Below are positions 10,851-21,542 of a stretch of DNA of 64,000 bases, one piece after another. This DNA comes from Miscanthus floridulus (Eukaryota > Streptophyta > Magnoliopsida > Poales > Poaceae): positions 77,873,739 to 77,937,738 of the forward strand of contig NC_089583.1 of NCBI RefSeq assembly GCF_019320115.1, written 5' to 3'. Each line of letters starts with the position of its first letter. Positions within the stretch are counted from its first letter, which is position 1. Position numbers and translations under genes: made by a program. A model generated the notes under the pieces. It was not told the DNA's origin and ran no database searches. It saw nothing but the letters and a program-made list of their open reading frames with translations.

Positions 10851-12119
10851 GTGGTAGTAACATTGTTTATAAATGTTACATATCCCTCTTATTGTTTATG
10901 AAACTATAAGAGAGATATGTAAATTTTGTGAACAATGTTATTACCACTTTATCGGATAAAGAAATAACCAAAATAAAACTTGTAGATCTTGATAAGTTCT
11001 GTAACTTCTATGTTCATGATTTTTTCATCTGAAAGAAATTAGTGTTTCAAAATAACGTTTGGCCTTCTCTATGTGCTCCTCTAGATATTGTTCCTCTTTT
11101 GCCCCTCTCTTTTTTTCTATTTTTTTTTGCTGTCGTTGTTTTTTTAGAAAATTTTGATTTTTTGATTTTCTTTTTTTTAATAATTTTTCTTCACTTAGGA
11201 GCATAAAGAAATAACCACAGAAAATATGAGCTCAAACAAGTGAAAGACGTGGCCTGTGAAAAATTCAAAAGACGTGCTTAAAATCGACAAAAAGCTTGTG
11301 ACCACTAAAAGAGGATCTTGTGACCACTAAAAGACCAATCTAAAATTCTCCGACCCTAGCAAAGCAGGGGATGGACGGATCCGAAATTTTTTTCTGATCG
11401 ATTTGCATATATGGAATGTCGAAAACGGAATTCGTATGCGAAAACTAGACCAGTTTTAAGAATGGGCTCCGAATTATAGGACAAAACGAGAATAATAATT
11501 TCAAACAGTATTTTCAAGTAGTAAATGATCTCAACTGAAAATGTTATCAGCTACAAAGTTTCATAACTTTTCGAGATCTACAACTTTTATTTTGATTGTT
11601 TCTTCATCCGAGGTCGTTTATAAAATTTGAATTTTAGTGCTTACTTTTTAATATTCGACGTCCATTCGTAGAGGAGGCACTTCATTTTTGAGCTACCCCT
11701 ACAAATCAATTTGTAGCTGCTGGCTGGATATTGAGCCGCCCCTATAAATCAATTTATAGGGACGGTTGGATATCTAGCCGTCCCTACAAATCGGGCCATT
11801 TGTAGGGGCGACTGATAACACCGGCCGTCCCTACAAATTCATTTGTAAGGACGGCTCATTTGACAACCATTTATAGGAGCGGCTCTATCACCAGCCTGCC
11901 CCTACAAAAAATTTATCTCATTGCTAAAAAAACGTTTTTTTACTGTAGTGTTAAATTGAAAAATGAATGTGTGTTTTTTTCGAATAAAAAAACGTGAATG
12001 TGTTGGTAAGGGACGTCAGACTTGAACGTGTCGGTATTTAAAATATTTATTTATTTGTTTTGTGTGCTAGGCAAGGTCTTGCGTTGAACGTGAATTTCTT
12101 GAACCGGGTCCAGCAGCAT

Positions 12120-14635
12120 GTTGTACGGGTGCACTCCATTAGTTTTTACGGTAATGCCTAGCAGCAGGCGTCCGTCATTTCCGGGCCTGCGTGTACCGGC
12201 CGAACAGACGTGATTACTGTCCGCGTCTCCTTATTTTTCTCCCTCAAATTTCTCAAAAAAAAAATCTTCCTCTCTCAAAAATATCTCCCCATCGCTCTCG
12301 CCTAATCACGTGCTACCGTGTCGTGCGCTCGCTGCTGCCGTCATCCCCGCAGCGCACCCCATCTCCCACCGCGTGGTTCCCCCCCCCCTCCATCCCCGCG
12401 CCGCACTCCATCCCCCCGCCGTGCCCGCTGCTGCGCACCGTCCCTCCGTCCCCCGCGGGCACCGAGGTGCTACCGACACTGCCATTCCCCACCAGAAGGT
12501 CAACGCCACTATCGACAATGTGGGCACTGCGATGCATGACCTAAGCAAGGAGATGATGCGATGAAAGCGCATGTTGGAAGCGTATGTTTCAAGTGTTTTA
12601 GATGCTTCAGAGGTATGTTGCAATTGTTTCATATGGATGTTGCAAAAGTAGATCAAGGATGTTGCACATGTTACATATGTTGCAAGTGTTTCAGCGACAT
12701 GTTGGAAGTGTTTCTGAGGTTTGCTCAAAATGTTTCATCTATTCCAGACGTATATTGCAAATGTTCTGATCTAGATGTTGCATATGTTTCACACATATTG
12801 TCGTGCAGAATGTGACCAACTAGTAAATATTTATAGTTTTACCATACGTTGTGATCGGAGGTGGCCTAGCACTCAATGACACAGGGTTTATACTGGTTCA
12901 GGCAACGTGCCCTACGTCCAGTTTGGGTCGGTCAGTGACTATTCCTAAGCCCAGGTGCTCGAAGTTTGCAGTGGGGTTACAAACGAGAAGGAGAAAGATG
13001 GGGTGTACAAGAGGTCTGGTCGGCTCCGGTCGGAAGGGCCAAGAGCGACAGGAGCTACGCTATGAGCTAAGTGTTCAAGTGTGTGCTTGGGGTACGAATC
13101 CGGTGGTTCTGTGGTTGTGAGCTGATGAACATGATCGATGTTGGTTATCTTCAAGAAGGGCTCTCGCTTTGTTGGAGGGGGCGCGTCCCATTTTATAGAT
13201 AAAGGGGATGGCTTTACAAGTGCGAGGGTGAGGGTACGTATGCTACCGAGCCTTGTTGCCCACACCTACCGAGCCTTGTTGCCCACGCCGACGGGTACAA
13301 GATAATGGTAGACGCCTACAACGCTGTTGATGTCACTGTAGAATGTCAGATGCATGCGGGAGGTCGTGCTGCCTTTTTTTAGGGATGGTAGATGTCGGTA
13401 CCTGCAAATACTGTTTGATGCCTAGAGGGATGTGAGCAGTCTCGCTATGTTCACCCTGGTACGGTAAATCCTAGCGCCCATACCGCTATCGATGCCTAGA
13501 GACACAGTGGGGCCTTACCATATGGGAGTTTTAGCGGTCCCTAATACTATAGAGGGAGACGTCGGCGCCTACAATACTGTTTGTGTCAGGGTGGCTGCAG
13601 AGTACTGTTCCGTGCAGGGTATGGTCCCTGATACAGTGGTTTTAACTTGTGAGCCTTGCCTTGCTTTTCTCCGCATGTCTTCTGGTTCCCACCGAGCAGG
13701 CATTCCCAGTCGGATGACTCCAGTCGGCTCTGAGTGTGCCGATCGGAGAAGAGCGGTGAGCAGGGTTCCTACGAACCCGGGTCGGAGACGTGGGGTCGGA
13801 GTCGGAAGTAGTGTTTTGGGGCAGGCCTTCCGATCGGAGAGGCCATCCGGAGGCGGCTGGAGTCGAAGCGAACACTCCGATCGGAGAGGTGGGCTGACAT
13901 AGCCGACGAGCGGACGCTGTTCTTCTTCGGCTAGACCTTCTGATCGGTGACTGAGCCGCCCTTCCAGCCTATCGTTTTTAGACTCTTGGGCCGGCCCATG
14001 AGTTACGTGCTGTCTGCTCGGGCCGAGCCTTGATGTGGAAGCCGGTCCCCGAGGGACCCCGGGTTTATGAACCCGACACATATGTTGCAATAATATGTTC
14101 CAAATGTTTCAATTGTTTCAGTCTAATGTTGCAGTAAGTGTTTTCATGTTGCAAGTTGCAAGTGGATTTATCTAGATGTTGCATATGTTTCATACATATG
14201 TTGGAAGTGTATGTTTCAGATGTTTCATCTGTTTCATACGTATGTTGCATTCAAGTGTTTCATATTTCACATCTTTCGTGTTGTTCGGAGAGTCAGGGGG
14301 AGCGACGAGTGATGGTGGCACGACGCGGGTAGCGGGGAATGGGGCGCGGCGAGCTGGGGGCCGACGGATGGGGCGCACGACGCGTCAGTGTCCTACGGTT
14401 GGGGCGCGATGGGGGCGAGGTGCGAGTGCGGGGTGGGCCGAACAGCCTCGAATCGGGGTGGATAGGGCGGGCTGCGAGTGCAAGGTGAGTCCTCTAGACA
14501 CACGGGAGCTGTGACTGGGCGGGGTGCGCGTGCAGGGTAGGAAAAATCAGCGGACCAGGGCAGGCTATGTGGGCGTCTGGACACACGCGTCCATCCAGAC
14601 TTCCGGACGCTAGCACCTCCGTTATGGCAACAACA
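12120..14635. mobile_element. MULE-like non-autonomous element, split by a solo LTR
   Basis: The flanks of the solo LTR (12550-12849 and 14081-14280) share repeated TGTTGCA(A)/GTTTCA words and read as one continuous sequence if the LTR is removed. Beyond them lie GC-rich ends (12140-12500 and 14290-14610). The outer ends show a weak inverted similarity (AATGCCTAGCAGCAGGCGTCCG on the left against GGAGGTGCTAGCGTCCGG read inward on the right), as expected of degraded MULE TIRs. Assignment to the Mutator group rests on this weak similarity and on my memory of such TGTTGCA-rich elements in grasses. No protein of known type is encoded, and short open frames here are low-complexity. Confidence 0.45.
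12850..14080 (-). mobile_element. Solo LTR, 1231 bp, reverse orientation
   Basis: Bounded by TGTGATCGG and CCCGACACA, i.e. TG...CA ends; read on the minus strand it starts TGTCGGGTTCATAAACC. The 5-bp flanks are TACGT (12845-12849) and TATGT (14081-14085), a target duplication differing by one C-to-T change at a CpG. No internal retrotransposon sequence or second LTR is present, so it arose by LTR-LTR recombination. On the minus strand a TATA-like CTATAAAATGGG occurs near 13200. The open frames inside are not conserved domains. Confidence 0.8.
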
Positions 14636-14727
14636 AGCTTTCTTGGATAGTAGATATCTTGTATGTTTGGTTGGTTCCTTTTTACTTTTTTTTTCATTTT
14701 CTGAATATTTTAATTAATTAATAATTA

Positions 14728-14961
14728 CTCTATCCGTTCTAAATTATAATTCGTTTGACTTTTTTGACCTTAAGTTTGACCGCTCATCTTATTCAAAAAA
14801 TTTGTACAAACATAGTCAAATTTAAGTCATTCTTGAAGAACTTTTGTTAATAAAGCAAGCCACAACAAAAGAAGTGATATTTAGCACAATTTTTTGAATA
14901 AGACGAGTGGTCAAACTTGGGATAAAAAAGTCAAACGAACTATAATTTGGAACGGATTTAG
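14728..14961 (+). mobile_element. Stowaway-type MITE, 234 bp
   Basis: The terminal inverted repeats start CTCTATCCGTTCT on the left and CTAAATCCGTTCC on the right, close to the Stowaway consensus CTCCCTCCGTTCC. The TIRs extend inward through AAATTATAATTCGTTTGACTT. The element is flanked by TA at 14726-14727 and 14962-14963. Non-coding. Mobilised by Tc1/mariner transposases. Confidence 0.9.
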
Positions 14962-15611
14962 TACTTCATTATTGCCAACACTTTCAAAATGAAGTGCTAA
15001 GATTTATTTGAGATCTTTCCTCTTATAAGGTAAAGAGAGTACATTAGCAAGTCCCTTACAAATATACTTGATAATGTTCCAGCTATGTTAACTTAAAGTC
15101 CTACATTTTTTTCATCTTTTTTTATAAACGTGGTTAAAGTTTGTATAGTTTGATTTAAGATAAAACTAGGTCTCTTATATTTTATTGGGTCGAGGGAGTA
15201 ACGGTTAGTGAAAAAAAAAAGTGAGCTGTAGAGACGGTTGCAAAGAGGAAAGGAGTGGTATAAAAGCAACAATGGGAAAAGATTGAGAGATGCAGCGAGA
15301 AAAGTAGGCAACGTAAACCTTTATTAGTGGACCAGAAACCAAGTCCATTACCCACGCAGCCACGGCTACGCTGGGTGGCCGCTGCTCGGCATTTGAAAAC
15401 GAGAATCGACTTAGATCCGCTAATTATGGACCAAGGAATTGGCCCAGTAATCATTCAGGCCCGCGCCCAGCTGCCGGTGCCGCGACCACATCTCCCAATG
15501 GGCCCCCATCAAACAACCTCATCAGATCACGCCACTCAATCCTCACACATTTCTTCCTAAAAAAAAAAAACTCAATCCTCACTCATTGGCATTTGGCACA
15601 TTGCTCTCTCA
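14962..15611. other. Non-coding spacer
   Basis: No gene seen. A GGGTCGAGGGAGTA word near 15187 looks like a decayed Stowaway end. Short frames at 15327-15560 lack any recognisable domain. Confidence 0.5.
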
Positions 15612-15789
15612 GGGCTACTTTGGAAGCAGGTGGAGCCTATCCCAGGGAAGGAAAGCATTCGGGAGGATTTTGATGGCAATTCGTTTCCCTGGGCAGCCTT
15701 CCCTAGCAGGGTGTCAATTCTCTGTCGCTGTTTGGCAACAAGGGCAGAAATCCCAGGTAGTAAAAATGGTCTCCAAAATTAGAAAGAAG

Positions 15790-16110
15790 GGAAAAATCAA
15801 GACGCATCCTCTTCCTCCTGAACACGTTGTCCGCCTGTCTGGTAGACGCGCAGCGCTGGAGACTCGCCCAGACAGCCGGGGCCATCGACGCCCTGCGTGC
15901 AGCGCGCCGAGGATCTGGAGCACGTCGAGGACGCGGTCCCGGAGGTCACCGAGGCGCACCTCCACCGTGGGCTCGCGCGTGGGCGAGCCCCTCCACGTTC
16001 TCCCTCCACTCGGCCTCCACGCCATCGTAGGCCTTCCAGAGCTGGCTCCGTTCGTATCCCACAGGTCTGCACCTCTCCACAACGTCCTCCGCGACGAAAC
16101 CCCGGAACAA
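15790..16110 (-). pseudogene. Unidentified captured coding fragment
   Basis: On the minus strand a frame reads EDVVERCRPVGYERSQLWKAYDGVEAEWR-type sequence, then after a frameshift VEVRLGDLRDRVLDVLQILG, and then a short basic segment. The composition (alternating charged and hydrophobic residues, helical, GC-rich third positions) is that of a real grass protein rather than a random frame. It breaks into three frames and I do not recognise the family. It lies downstream of the GDAP2 fragment on the same strand with about 50-70 bp between them, so it may be a separate captured exon. Confidence 0.4.
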
Positions 16111-16183
16111 AGACAATAGCTTAGAAAAGAAACAGAAACCAATACCCAGCACTGATGCGAGGAGGGGGTACAGGAATCGAGAC

Positions 16184-16546
16184 CTTGTTGGTGGAATTGA
16201 CAACGGCGTCGACCTCGAGGTTCCAGGGCTGGTCACGCCAGAGGTATATCCTGGAGTTGATCTCCTGGTCGACGGGAAAGCGCGAGGCGCCCCCGGCGCG
16301 GCCACCCGCACCAGCGCCGTCGTCGCCCGTGAGCGGGTCGGGGAAGGAGATGAAGCCGGACGCTGAGGTCGCGTCGGATCCGGAGCCCTCCGCGGACGCC
16401 TCGTCGGGCGTGGAGGCGAGGAAGATGCGATGGTCGGGGTCGCTTCAGTGCGGCACCTGGTCCAGCGTGACGGCCGGCTCGACGCCGCCTAGGCCCGGCA
16501 CCATGGTGGCGCCCGCGGCCTCCGCCGCCGGCGAGCGCGGCTGCAT
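16184..16546 (-). pseudogene. GDAP2: Captured exon 1 of a GDAP2-type macro-domain protein gene
   Basis: Plant GDAP2 homologues combine an N-terminal macro (ADP-ribose-binding) domain with a C-terminal CRAL-TRIO/Sec14 domain. Here the minus-strand ATG at 16546 opens a frame with VEPAVTLDQVPH, SDPDHRIFL, a Ser/Asp-rich linker, SGFISFPDPLTGDDG, SRFPVDQEINSRIYLWR and QPWNLEVDAVVNSTN, which is the conserved N terminus and the start of the macro fold. The frame then ends at AACAAG|GT, matching an exon boundary, and the rest of the macro domain and the CRAL-TRIO domain are absent. A TGA at 16445-16447 replaces the Trp of the usual PHW/PRW-SDPD motif. It is a transduplicated fragment with no predicted function. 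Identification is from memory of the family. Confidence 0.72.
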
Positions 16547-16931
16547 GGAGATGGAGGCCGGCGGGACGCGATCAGTAGCGGATAGGCCGGCGGCGGCGGG
16601 GAGGAGAGATCAGGCAGGCCGTTAAGCGAGGCCAGCGGGGAGCACGGGGCAGCGCGGTGGGCAAGCTGCACATCGCGCGGCTGGCTAGCGGCACGCCTGT
16701 CGGAGACTTGGAGTTGAAGGAGGCGTCGCGACTCGTGGCAGGGAAGCGCGCCCGGCCTCTTGCGGCGTGGATTGCTCCCCCGTGAAAAACGCGAGGAAGG
16801 GGGACGTATTCCACGTCTCTGCGATCTTCCAAATGCAGCAGGGGATTTTACGGGGAGAGATCCGCCCACGGGTTTCTCGTCTTGGAAAATCGCAGGGAAC
16901 CCGGCGGGGAATGCTGCTGCCAAAGTAGCCC

Positions 16932-17326
16932 TCAGTCTCTCCACGTCCTCTCGTGCCCACACGCGCAGGAACCGTTTGATCCCAATCGACGGCCAATGGC
17001 GGTACCCAAGATCCGCATGCGCCACCATATTAGCCCGGCGCCTGCCTCGTGTGAGTGAGGGAGCGTCTAAGCTCGCCAGAAAAGGGTAGCCAGAGTCCTG
17101 ACAGTCTGACACCCGCAAGCCGCAAAGCGCAGCCTCGTTGCTACAGGAATGCTGAGAAATGTCTGACCTTGCCGGAAAGCGCAGCCTGCGCGGCGGCCGC
17201 AACTGCCACCGCAAGCACGTCAAGGACGGGTAGGTCCATCAGCCTCATCGCCGGTTTTTCAGGTAAAATCAGGTCAGGTCAACTCTTCTGTGTCCAACAT
17301 CGAAGAAAGGAAGGAGGTGGCCGGCA
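16932..17326 (+). promoter_or_regulatory. Putative CIPK proximal promoter and 5' leader
   Basis: The 395 bases between the end of the Pack-type element and the CIPK start codon hold a CCAAT word (near 16993) and several CG-rich words. I see no clear TATA box at a canonical distance. The CIPK ATG (17327) has a purine at -3 (GGCAATGG). Any upstream enhancer must lie within or beyond the transposon. Confidence 0.4.
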
Positions 17327-18667
17327 ATGGAGGATGCGGTGGCGGCGGACGGGAAGAGCGTGCTGCTGGGGCGGTACGAGCTGGGGCGGGTGCTGGGGCA
17401 CGGCAACTTCGGGCGGGTGCACGCGGCGCGGGACCTGCGCACGGGCCGCGGCGTCGCGGTCAAGGTGGTGGCCAAGGACAAGCTGGAGCGCGCGGGCATG
17501 GCGGAGCAGATCAAGCGGGAGATCGCAGTCATGAAGATGGTGTCCCACCCCAACATCGTGGAGCTGCACGAGGTGATGGCCACCCGCTCCAAGATCTACC
17601 TCGCGCTCGAGCTCGTCCGCGGCGGGGAGCTCTTCTCCCGCATCACGCGCGTGGGGCGGGTCCGGGAGGACGTCGCGCGCCGTTACTTCCGCCAGCTCGT
17701 CTCCGCGGTCGACTTCTGCCACGGCCGCGGGGTGTTCCACCGAGACCTCAAGCTCGAGAACCTGCTCCTCGACGAGGCAGGCAACCTCAAAGTGGCGGAC
17801 TTCGGGCTCAGCGCGCTCGCCGGCCACGCACGCTCCGACGGGCTACTCCATACCGCCTGCGGCACGCCATCGTACGTCGCCCCCGAGGTGCTTGGCGGGA
17901 AGGGCTACGACGGCGCCAAGGCGGACCTCTGGTCCTGTGGCGTCATCCTCTACGTGCTCCTCGTCGGCAGCTTGCCGTTCCACGAGGACAACCTCATGGT
18001 CATGTACCGGAAGATGCAGCGCGGCGAGTTCCTCTGCCCGCCGTGGATCTCAGCGGACGCCCGGAAGCTCATCGGCGGGCTGCTTGACCCCAACCCGAGC
18101 ACTCGCATCACCGTCGCTCGCCTCGTCGAGACGCCGTGGTACCAGAAGCCGTTGCCCGTCCTGCCGCCCCTCACCCTCAAGGAGCCAGCACCCGGGCCAA
18201 CCGCGGACGCGCTCCACGCCAGCGCTGACGACGAGGAAGAGCCCGAGGTGCTGAACGCGTTCCACCTCATCTCTCTCTCGGAGGGCTTCGACCTGTCCCC
18301 GCTCTTCGACCAGGGCCGCGGCGTAGGGAGGTCCAGCGCGGGCGGCATCCGTTTCGCGACGCGTGAGGCCGCCAGCAGCGTGGTCTCCCGTCTGGAGTCG
18401 TTGGTCGCCGGCCGCGGAGCCAACATGCGCGTGACAAAGAGCGGCTCGCGGGGCGTCCGTTTGGAGGCCGTGTCGCGCGGGCGCACGGGGGCGCGGCTGG
18501 CAGTGGCCGCGGAGATCTTCAGCGTGGAGCCGTCGGTGCTCCTGGTGGACGTGAAGAAGGACGGTGGCGACACCATGGAGTACCGGTCGTTCTGTAGCGA
18601 GGAGCTCCGGCCGGCGCTCAAGGACATCGTCTGGGCCTCCGGCGAGGACACTCCGGGCGCCGCTTGA
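17327..18667 (+). CDS. CIPK: CBL-interacting serine/threonine protein kinase (CIPK/SnRK3)
   Basis: A 446-residue, single-exon CIPK. CIPKs are kinases switched on when a calcium-loaded CBL sensor binds their regulatory tail, and they phosphorylate ion transporters and other membrane targets. Kinase domain about residues 20-275: Gly-rich loop GHGNFG, ATP Lys46 (VAVKVV), catalytic FHRDLKLEN with Asp140, DFG Asp158, activation segment ending [17 protein letters not shown] [14 protein letters not shown], and [11 protein letters not shown]. The NAF/FISL CBL-binding motif is [16 protein letters not shown] with Asn310-Ala311-Phe312. A PPI region (PP2C contact) spans about 355-420. Length and intronless structure match the intron-poor CIPK clade; a CIPK4/CIPK7-like member is my best guess. 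The HRDLKPEN Pro is Leu here. No stop or frameshift is seen, so the gene looks functional. The start is the first ATG and is followed by a typical CIPK N terminus. Confidence 0.95.
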   Translation: MEDAVAADGKSVLLGRYELGRVLGHGNFGRVHAARDLRTGRGVAVKVVAKDKLERAGMAEQIKREIAVMKMVSHPNIVELHEVMATRSKIYLALELVRGGELFSRITRVGRVREDVARRYFRQLVSAVDFCHGRGVFHRDLKLENLLLDEAGNLKVADFGLSALAGHARSDGLLHTACGTPSYVAPEVLGGKGYDGAKADLWSCGVILYVLLVGSLPFHEDNLMVMYRKMQRGEFLCPPWISADARKLIGGLLDPNPSTRITVARLVETPWYQKPLPVLPPLTLKEPAPGPTADALHASADDEEEPEVLNAFHLISLSEGFDLSPLFDQGRGVGRSSAGGIRFATREAASSVVSRLESLVAGRGANMRVTKSGSRGVRLEAVSRGRTGARLAVAAEIFSVEPSVLLVDVKKDGGDTMEYRSFCSEELRPALKDIVWASGEDTPGAA

Positions 18668-19124
18668 TGTCGTCGCTGTCGTTCCTGCCACCATTATTGT
18701 CCTTGCCCATCCATCGCTGTCGGTGTCCGTGTAGGGGGGCGTGCATTATTGTTTGGTTCCGAAGTGATGTTTGCTTGTCGTTTGCCACTCGTAGTTATCA
18801 GCCGGCTCGCTCGAACTTATCAGTCGGAGTGTACAGTATTTTTCTCTGCTTGGTGTACCTGCTGCTGGCAGTTGGCGTTGGCGCGCGCTGGCAAAGCAGA
18901 ATCGGCGGGAACTAGCGCTCGTATCGTATCCTGCACGCCCATACCGTGTCAGCTCTGAAAGAGTGTGAAGTGCGAACTACTGAACTGTGAAGTAGTACTA
19001 GTAGTACGAATATATCAGAGTATATGATGTGCTTTGGAGTCACTTGTGTATGTATTCATTTATTGGAACGACTTGTATTTAAATTCAGGGCATGCTAACG
19101 TGACATCTGTTAAAATAGCTACAA
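18668..19124 (+). other. CIPK 3' untranslated region and downstream spacer
   Basis: The TGA stop at 18665-18667 is followed by T-rich, non-coding sequence suited to a 3' UTR. No canonical AATAAA was seen before 19100. No other gene is visible. Confidence 0.4.
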
Positions 19125-19235
19125 TGTTCGCTGGTGGGTTTCAGCCAGGCTTATTCAACCAGCCAACGGTATTTTCCTCTCACAACAAATCAGCCCTAGT
19201 CAGCCCAAACCGGCCCAGAAACCAACCAGCGAATA
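19125..19235. mobile_element. Short MITE (GTTCGCTGG family), copy 1
   Basis: About 110 bp with inverted ends TTCGCTGGTGGGTTTC and GAAACCAACCAGCGAA and the internal words TTTTCCTCTCACAACAAA and CAGCCC. The same family recurs reversed at 62913-63021 and as a fragment at 38523-38578. Superfamily not certain; probably hAT or PIF/Harbinger. Confidence 0.7.
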
Positions 19236-21542
19236 CGCCGACTCACTCCGGCCTAGGAACAGAAGTGTTTGATGTGATGCTTGAATGTCAAACTTTCTCA
19301 ACTTTGATTAGATTATGTAGAAAATACGTGCAACATTAAATCTCCAAATAAATTTATTATGAAACTATATTCAACGATCTATGTAATGATACTAATTATA
19401 TATTATAAATATTAATATTTTATATATATAATTGGTTAAAGTTTAAAAAATATTAACTTCTTAGTAAGCGAGAATAACTTTTATTTTGGATAGAGAGAGT
19501 AGAGGACTTAGATAAAAAAAATGATGAGAGAGAGAGCGCGCGGTGCTGCACCTCAACGGTAGGAGGGAGTGGACGATGACAGCGGGTTCTATAACAAGGA
19601 GTCCCTTATTTACAAAGTCAGCATCACAATGTATAGAATCAGGTCCAAAAATTATAGAACTGGTTTTAAACCTCCCACTGTCTGACGCTCTAAATAGCTG
19701 AGAGCAGATTAGTGATTGCTAAATTTCAATAGTGAAATAATAAAAATACTCACAGTTTATAGCATATGCCAATACAAATATCATGTTTGCTTAAATAATA
19801 AGAAGTTTTAGTTAATTACTATATTTAATGATAGAAAATCACAAAGAAGCATGTAAACGAATAAGACATAAAGAAGACACGTATAGACAAATTATCATTA
19901 TTAAATACATTTTTATATCATTATCCAAAAATCACTATCTTAACATTTTTATTTATCATTGGAATCATCCACATTGTCACTTGAATCATCCACATAGCAA
20001 TAGCGGTCAACAACAACACTAGTGCTTTGCAATAAGAATGCTAACTGCAATAGACATCGCTAAGTTTCAACACGCTATCTATGGGTCCTCTAGTGGTAGA
20101 GGGACGCTACCACCATTGCGGGCGCTACCAATGCTATTTAGTATTATGATTAAGGGAAAAACTAAAGCATGTACTCCTATGTCGTTTTTGGAGTGTCCTA
20201 TACTCAAACCATGATTCAAGGTGCGGTCATTCGATTGGTCACTTTGTGTTTGGATGAGTGATAGGTATCTGTGACAAAAGGATCGACGCGGAAAGTTTCG
20301 ATTGAAATAGGATCTAAACAAGGAAGAGCACTTGCCATTTGTTGGTTATTAGAAGCATCCCAAAAGCCTCGATTTTTATGTGGGCTCCCTTTTCCTTGTG
20401 TTAAAAGTGCCAACTTTTTAGTTTTCATACTTGAATTCGGAATTGGCAAAACTTGCGATACCTCTCTGGTCAGCAATTGAAGTATGAGGTTCTAGGTGTT
20501 AGGGGCCTCGAGGCTACAGTTGAGCCCCTTGAATAAATCATCAGGTTAGAAAGATGAAGGCGAAGCAGGTCGGTGCAGCAGTGGTGGTAAGCTGGAGGCG
20601 AGATGGCAAGGTAGCTAGGACATCAATGGTCGTAGCAGATGTAGTTATCAGGATCAAAATATTTAATAGGATTTTCTCGTTGTTAGGCCCCAACAGTCGT
20701 TCCAATTCAGACTTTTCAAACACGTCCCTCAAACTCCAAGACTCTCACTAAAGCTGCCTTGGATTGTGGCACAAGCCCTTGGACCATCTCATCACCTATT
20801 TGGAACCCAAACTTTATCCACTGATGAGAGACTCCAAACCATAGCCCTAGCTCCAACCCTTTCTCTGGCAATGAACGACCTTATCACGTCCATCCAGGCC
20901 TTTGCTCCACTTTCTTTTGGATAAGGACTCCAAATTTGTTTATTAGCTCTCTTAATCTTTTCCCCAATTAAGTTAAGTCAACTAGGGCCAATCCTGGTAA
21001 ACTCTATAGTTGATTCAGTGAAATTCTCCATGATATCGCCCAAGAGATACTCTCCAACTCTCAAAAGGCTTAGATCAACTTCCTAGATGTCATTGAAGAC
21101 CCCAATATCAATCCCTTTTCTCTAAATAAAAAATTCCCAAATTCAGTGTTCTATCGGACCGTCCACTATATCATTTATTCAGCAGAATCAATTTGGATGA
21201 GCTATCTCTCACCCTTTTACTTTGCCCCCCACATGTTAGTTCGAATTGGAGATAAACTCAACTACTAGTTCATCACTCTCACACCCACTCCACTCACTCT
21301 CCACTCTCCCCCTCACTCTCCTCAAAGTGAAGAAAACAAGAACTAGAGAGAAAGAAAGAAAGGAACAGAGAAAAGAAGAAAAAGGAAGATCAAGGAAGGC
21401 CAAGCGTCATCATCCTAAGAAGGAGTTGAATATCACCCTCCCTGATCACCAGTCCTTGGGTGAGCTTAAGAAATCCCCTTTGTCTTCTCCTTGAAATCAT
21501 GCCCTGAACCCTAACCCTTGATTTCTCCATGCATGCATGAAT
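19236..21542. other. Non-coding region, probable retrotransposon and MITE debris
   Basis: AT-rich at 19290-20050, with a Stowaway-like end near 19480 (TTTTATTTTGGATAGAGAGAGTA). A minus-strand frame of 86 residues at 20216-20476 has non-repetitive composition but matches no family I know. The stretch 20680-21500 is C/T-rich with short A/G-rich frames, resembling the leader of an LTR retrotransposon. No supported gene. Confidence 0.4.

Larger units (their letters stand above)
9863..11950 (+). mobile_element. Non-autonomous CACTA element, 2088 bp
   Basis: The right end reads ACTGTAGTG (reverse complement CACTACAGT) and the left end CATTACATAG, a one-base variant of the CACTA terminus. Both are followed inward by A-runs and then by inverted copies of TAGGGGCGGCTG / CAGCCGCCCCTA words (9890-10040 and 11680-11910), the subterminal repeats typical of CACTA transposase binding. 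A 3-bp target duplication TTA lies at 9860-9862 and 11951-11953. The interior has no transposase, only 148-bp tandem repeats and a tRNA-like block, so it must be mobilised in trans. The same subterminal word is used by the element starting at 24337. Confidence 0.88.
15612..16931. mobile_element. PIF/Harbinger-like element carrying host gene fragments (Pack-type)
   Basis: Inverted termini GGGCTACTTTGGAAGCAG (15612-15629) and, reading inward from 16931, GGGCTACTTTGGCAGCAG differ at one position in 18. The flanking trinucleotide is TCA on both sides (15609-15611 and 16932-16934). GGGC...TTTGG ends with a 3-bp duplication are typical of PIF/Harbinger (Tourist) elements, although their usual duplication is TTA/TAA. 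Inside, on the minus strand, are GC-rich fragments of at least one recognisable plant gene (GDAP2 exon 1) and a second coding-like fragment. No transposase is present. An hAT assignment (8-bp duplication) was considered, but the flanks match less well. Confidence 0.6.

Noticed and set aside
15610..16941. hAT origin for the Pack-type element (CAGGGC ends with 8-bp duplication)
   Set aside because: The 8-bp flanks agree at only about five positions and the right end lacks the final G, whereas the 18-bp TIR with TCA on both sides fits PIF/Harbinger better.
17290..18087. Long plus-strand frame of 265 residues overlapping the kinase gene
   Set aside because: It is an out-of-frame reading of the GC-rich CIPK coding sequence (Arg/Gly/Ala-rich, no domain). 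The minus-strand frames at 17279-17827, 17950-18651 and 18050-18694 are shadows for the same reason.
20216..20476. Organelle-derived gene fragment (86-residue minus-strand frame)
   Set aside because: The composition hinted at organellar DNA, but I could not match it to any plastid or mitochondrial gene.
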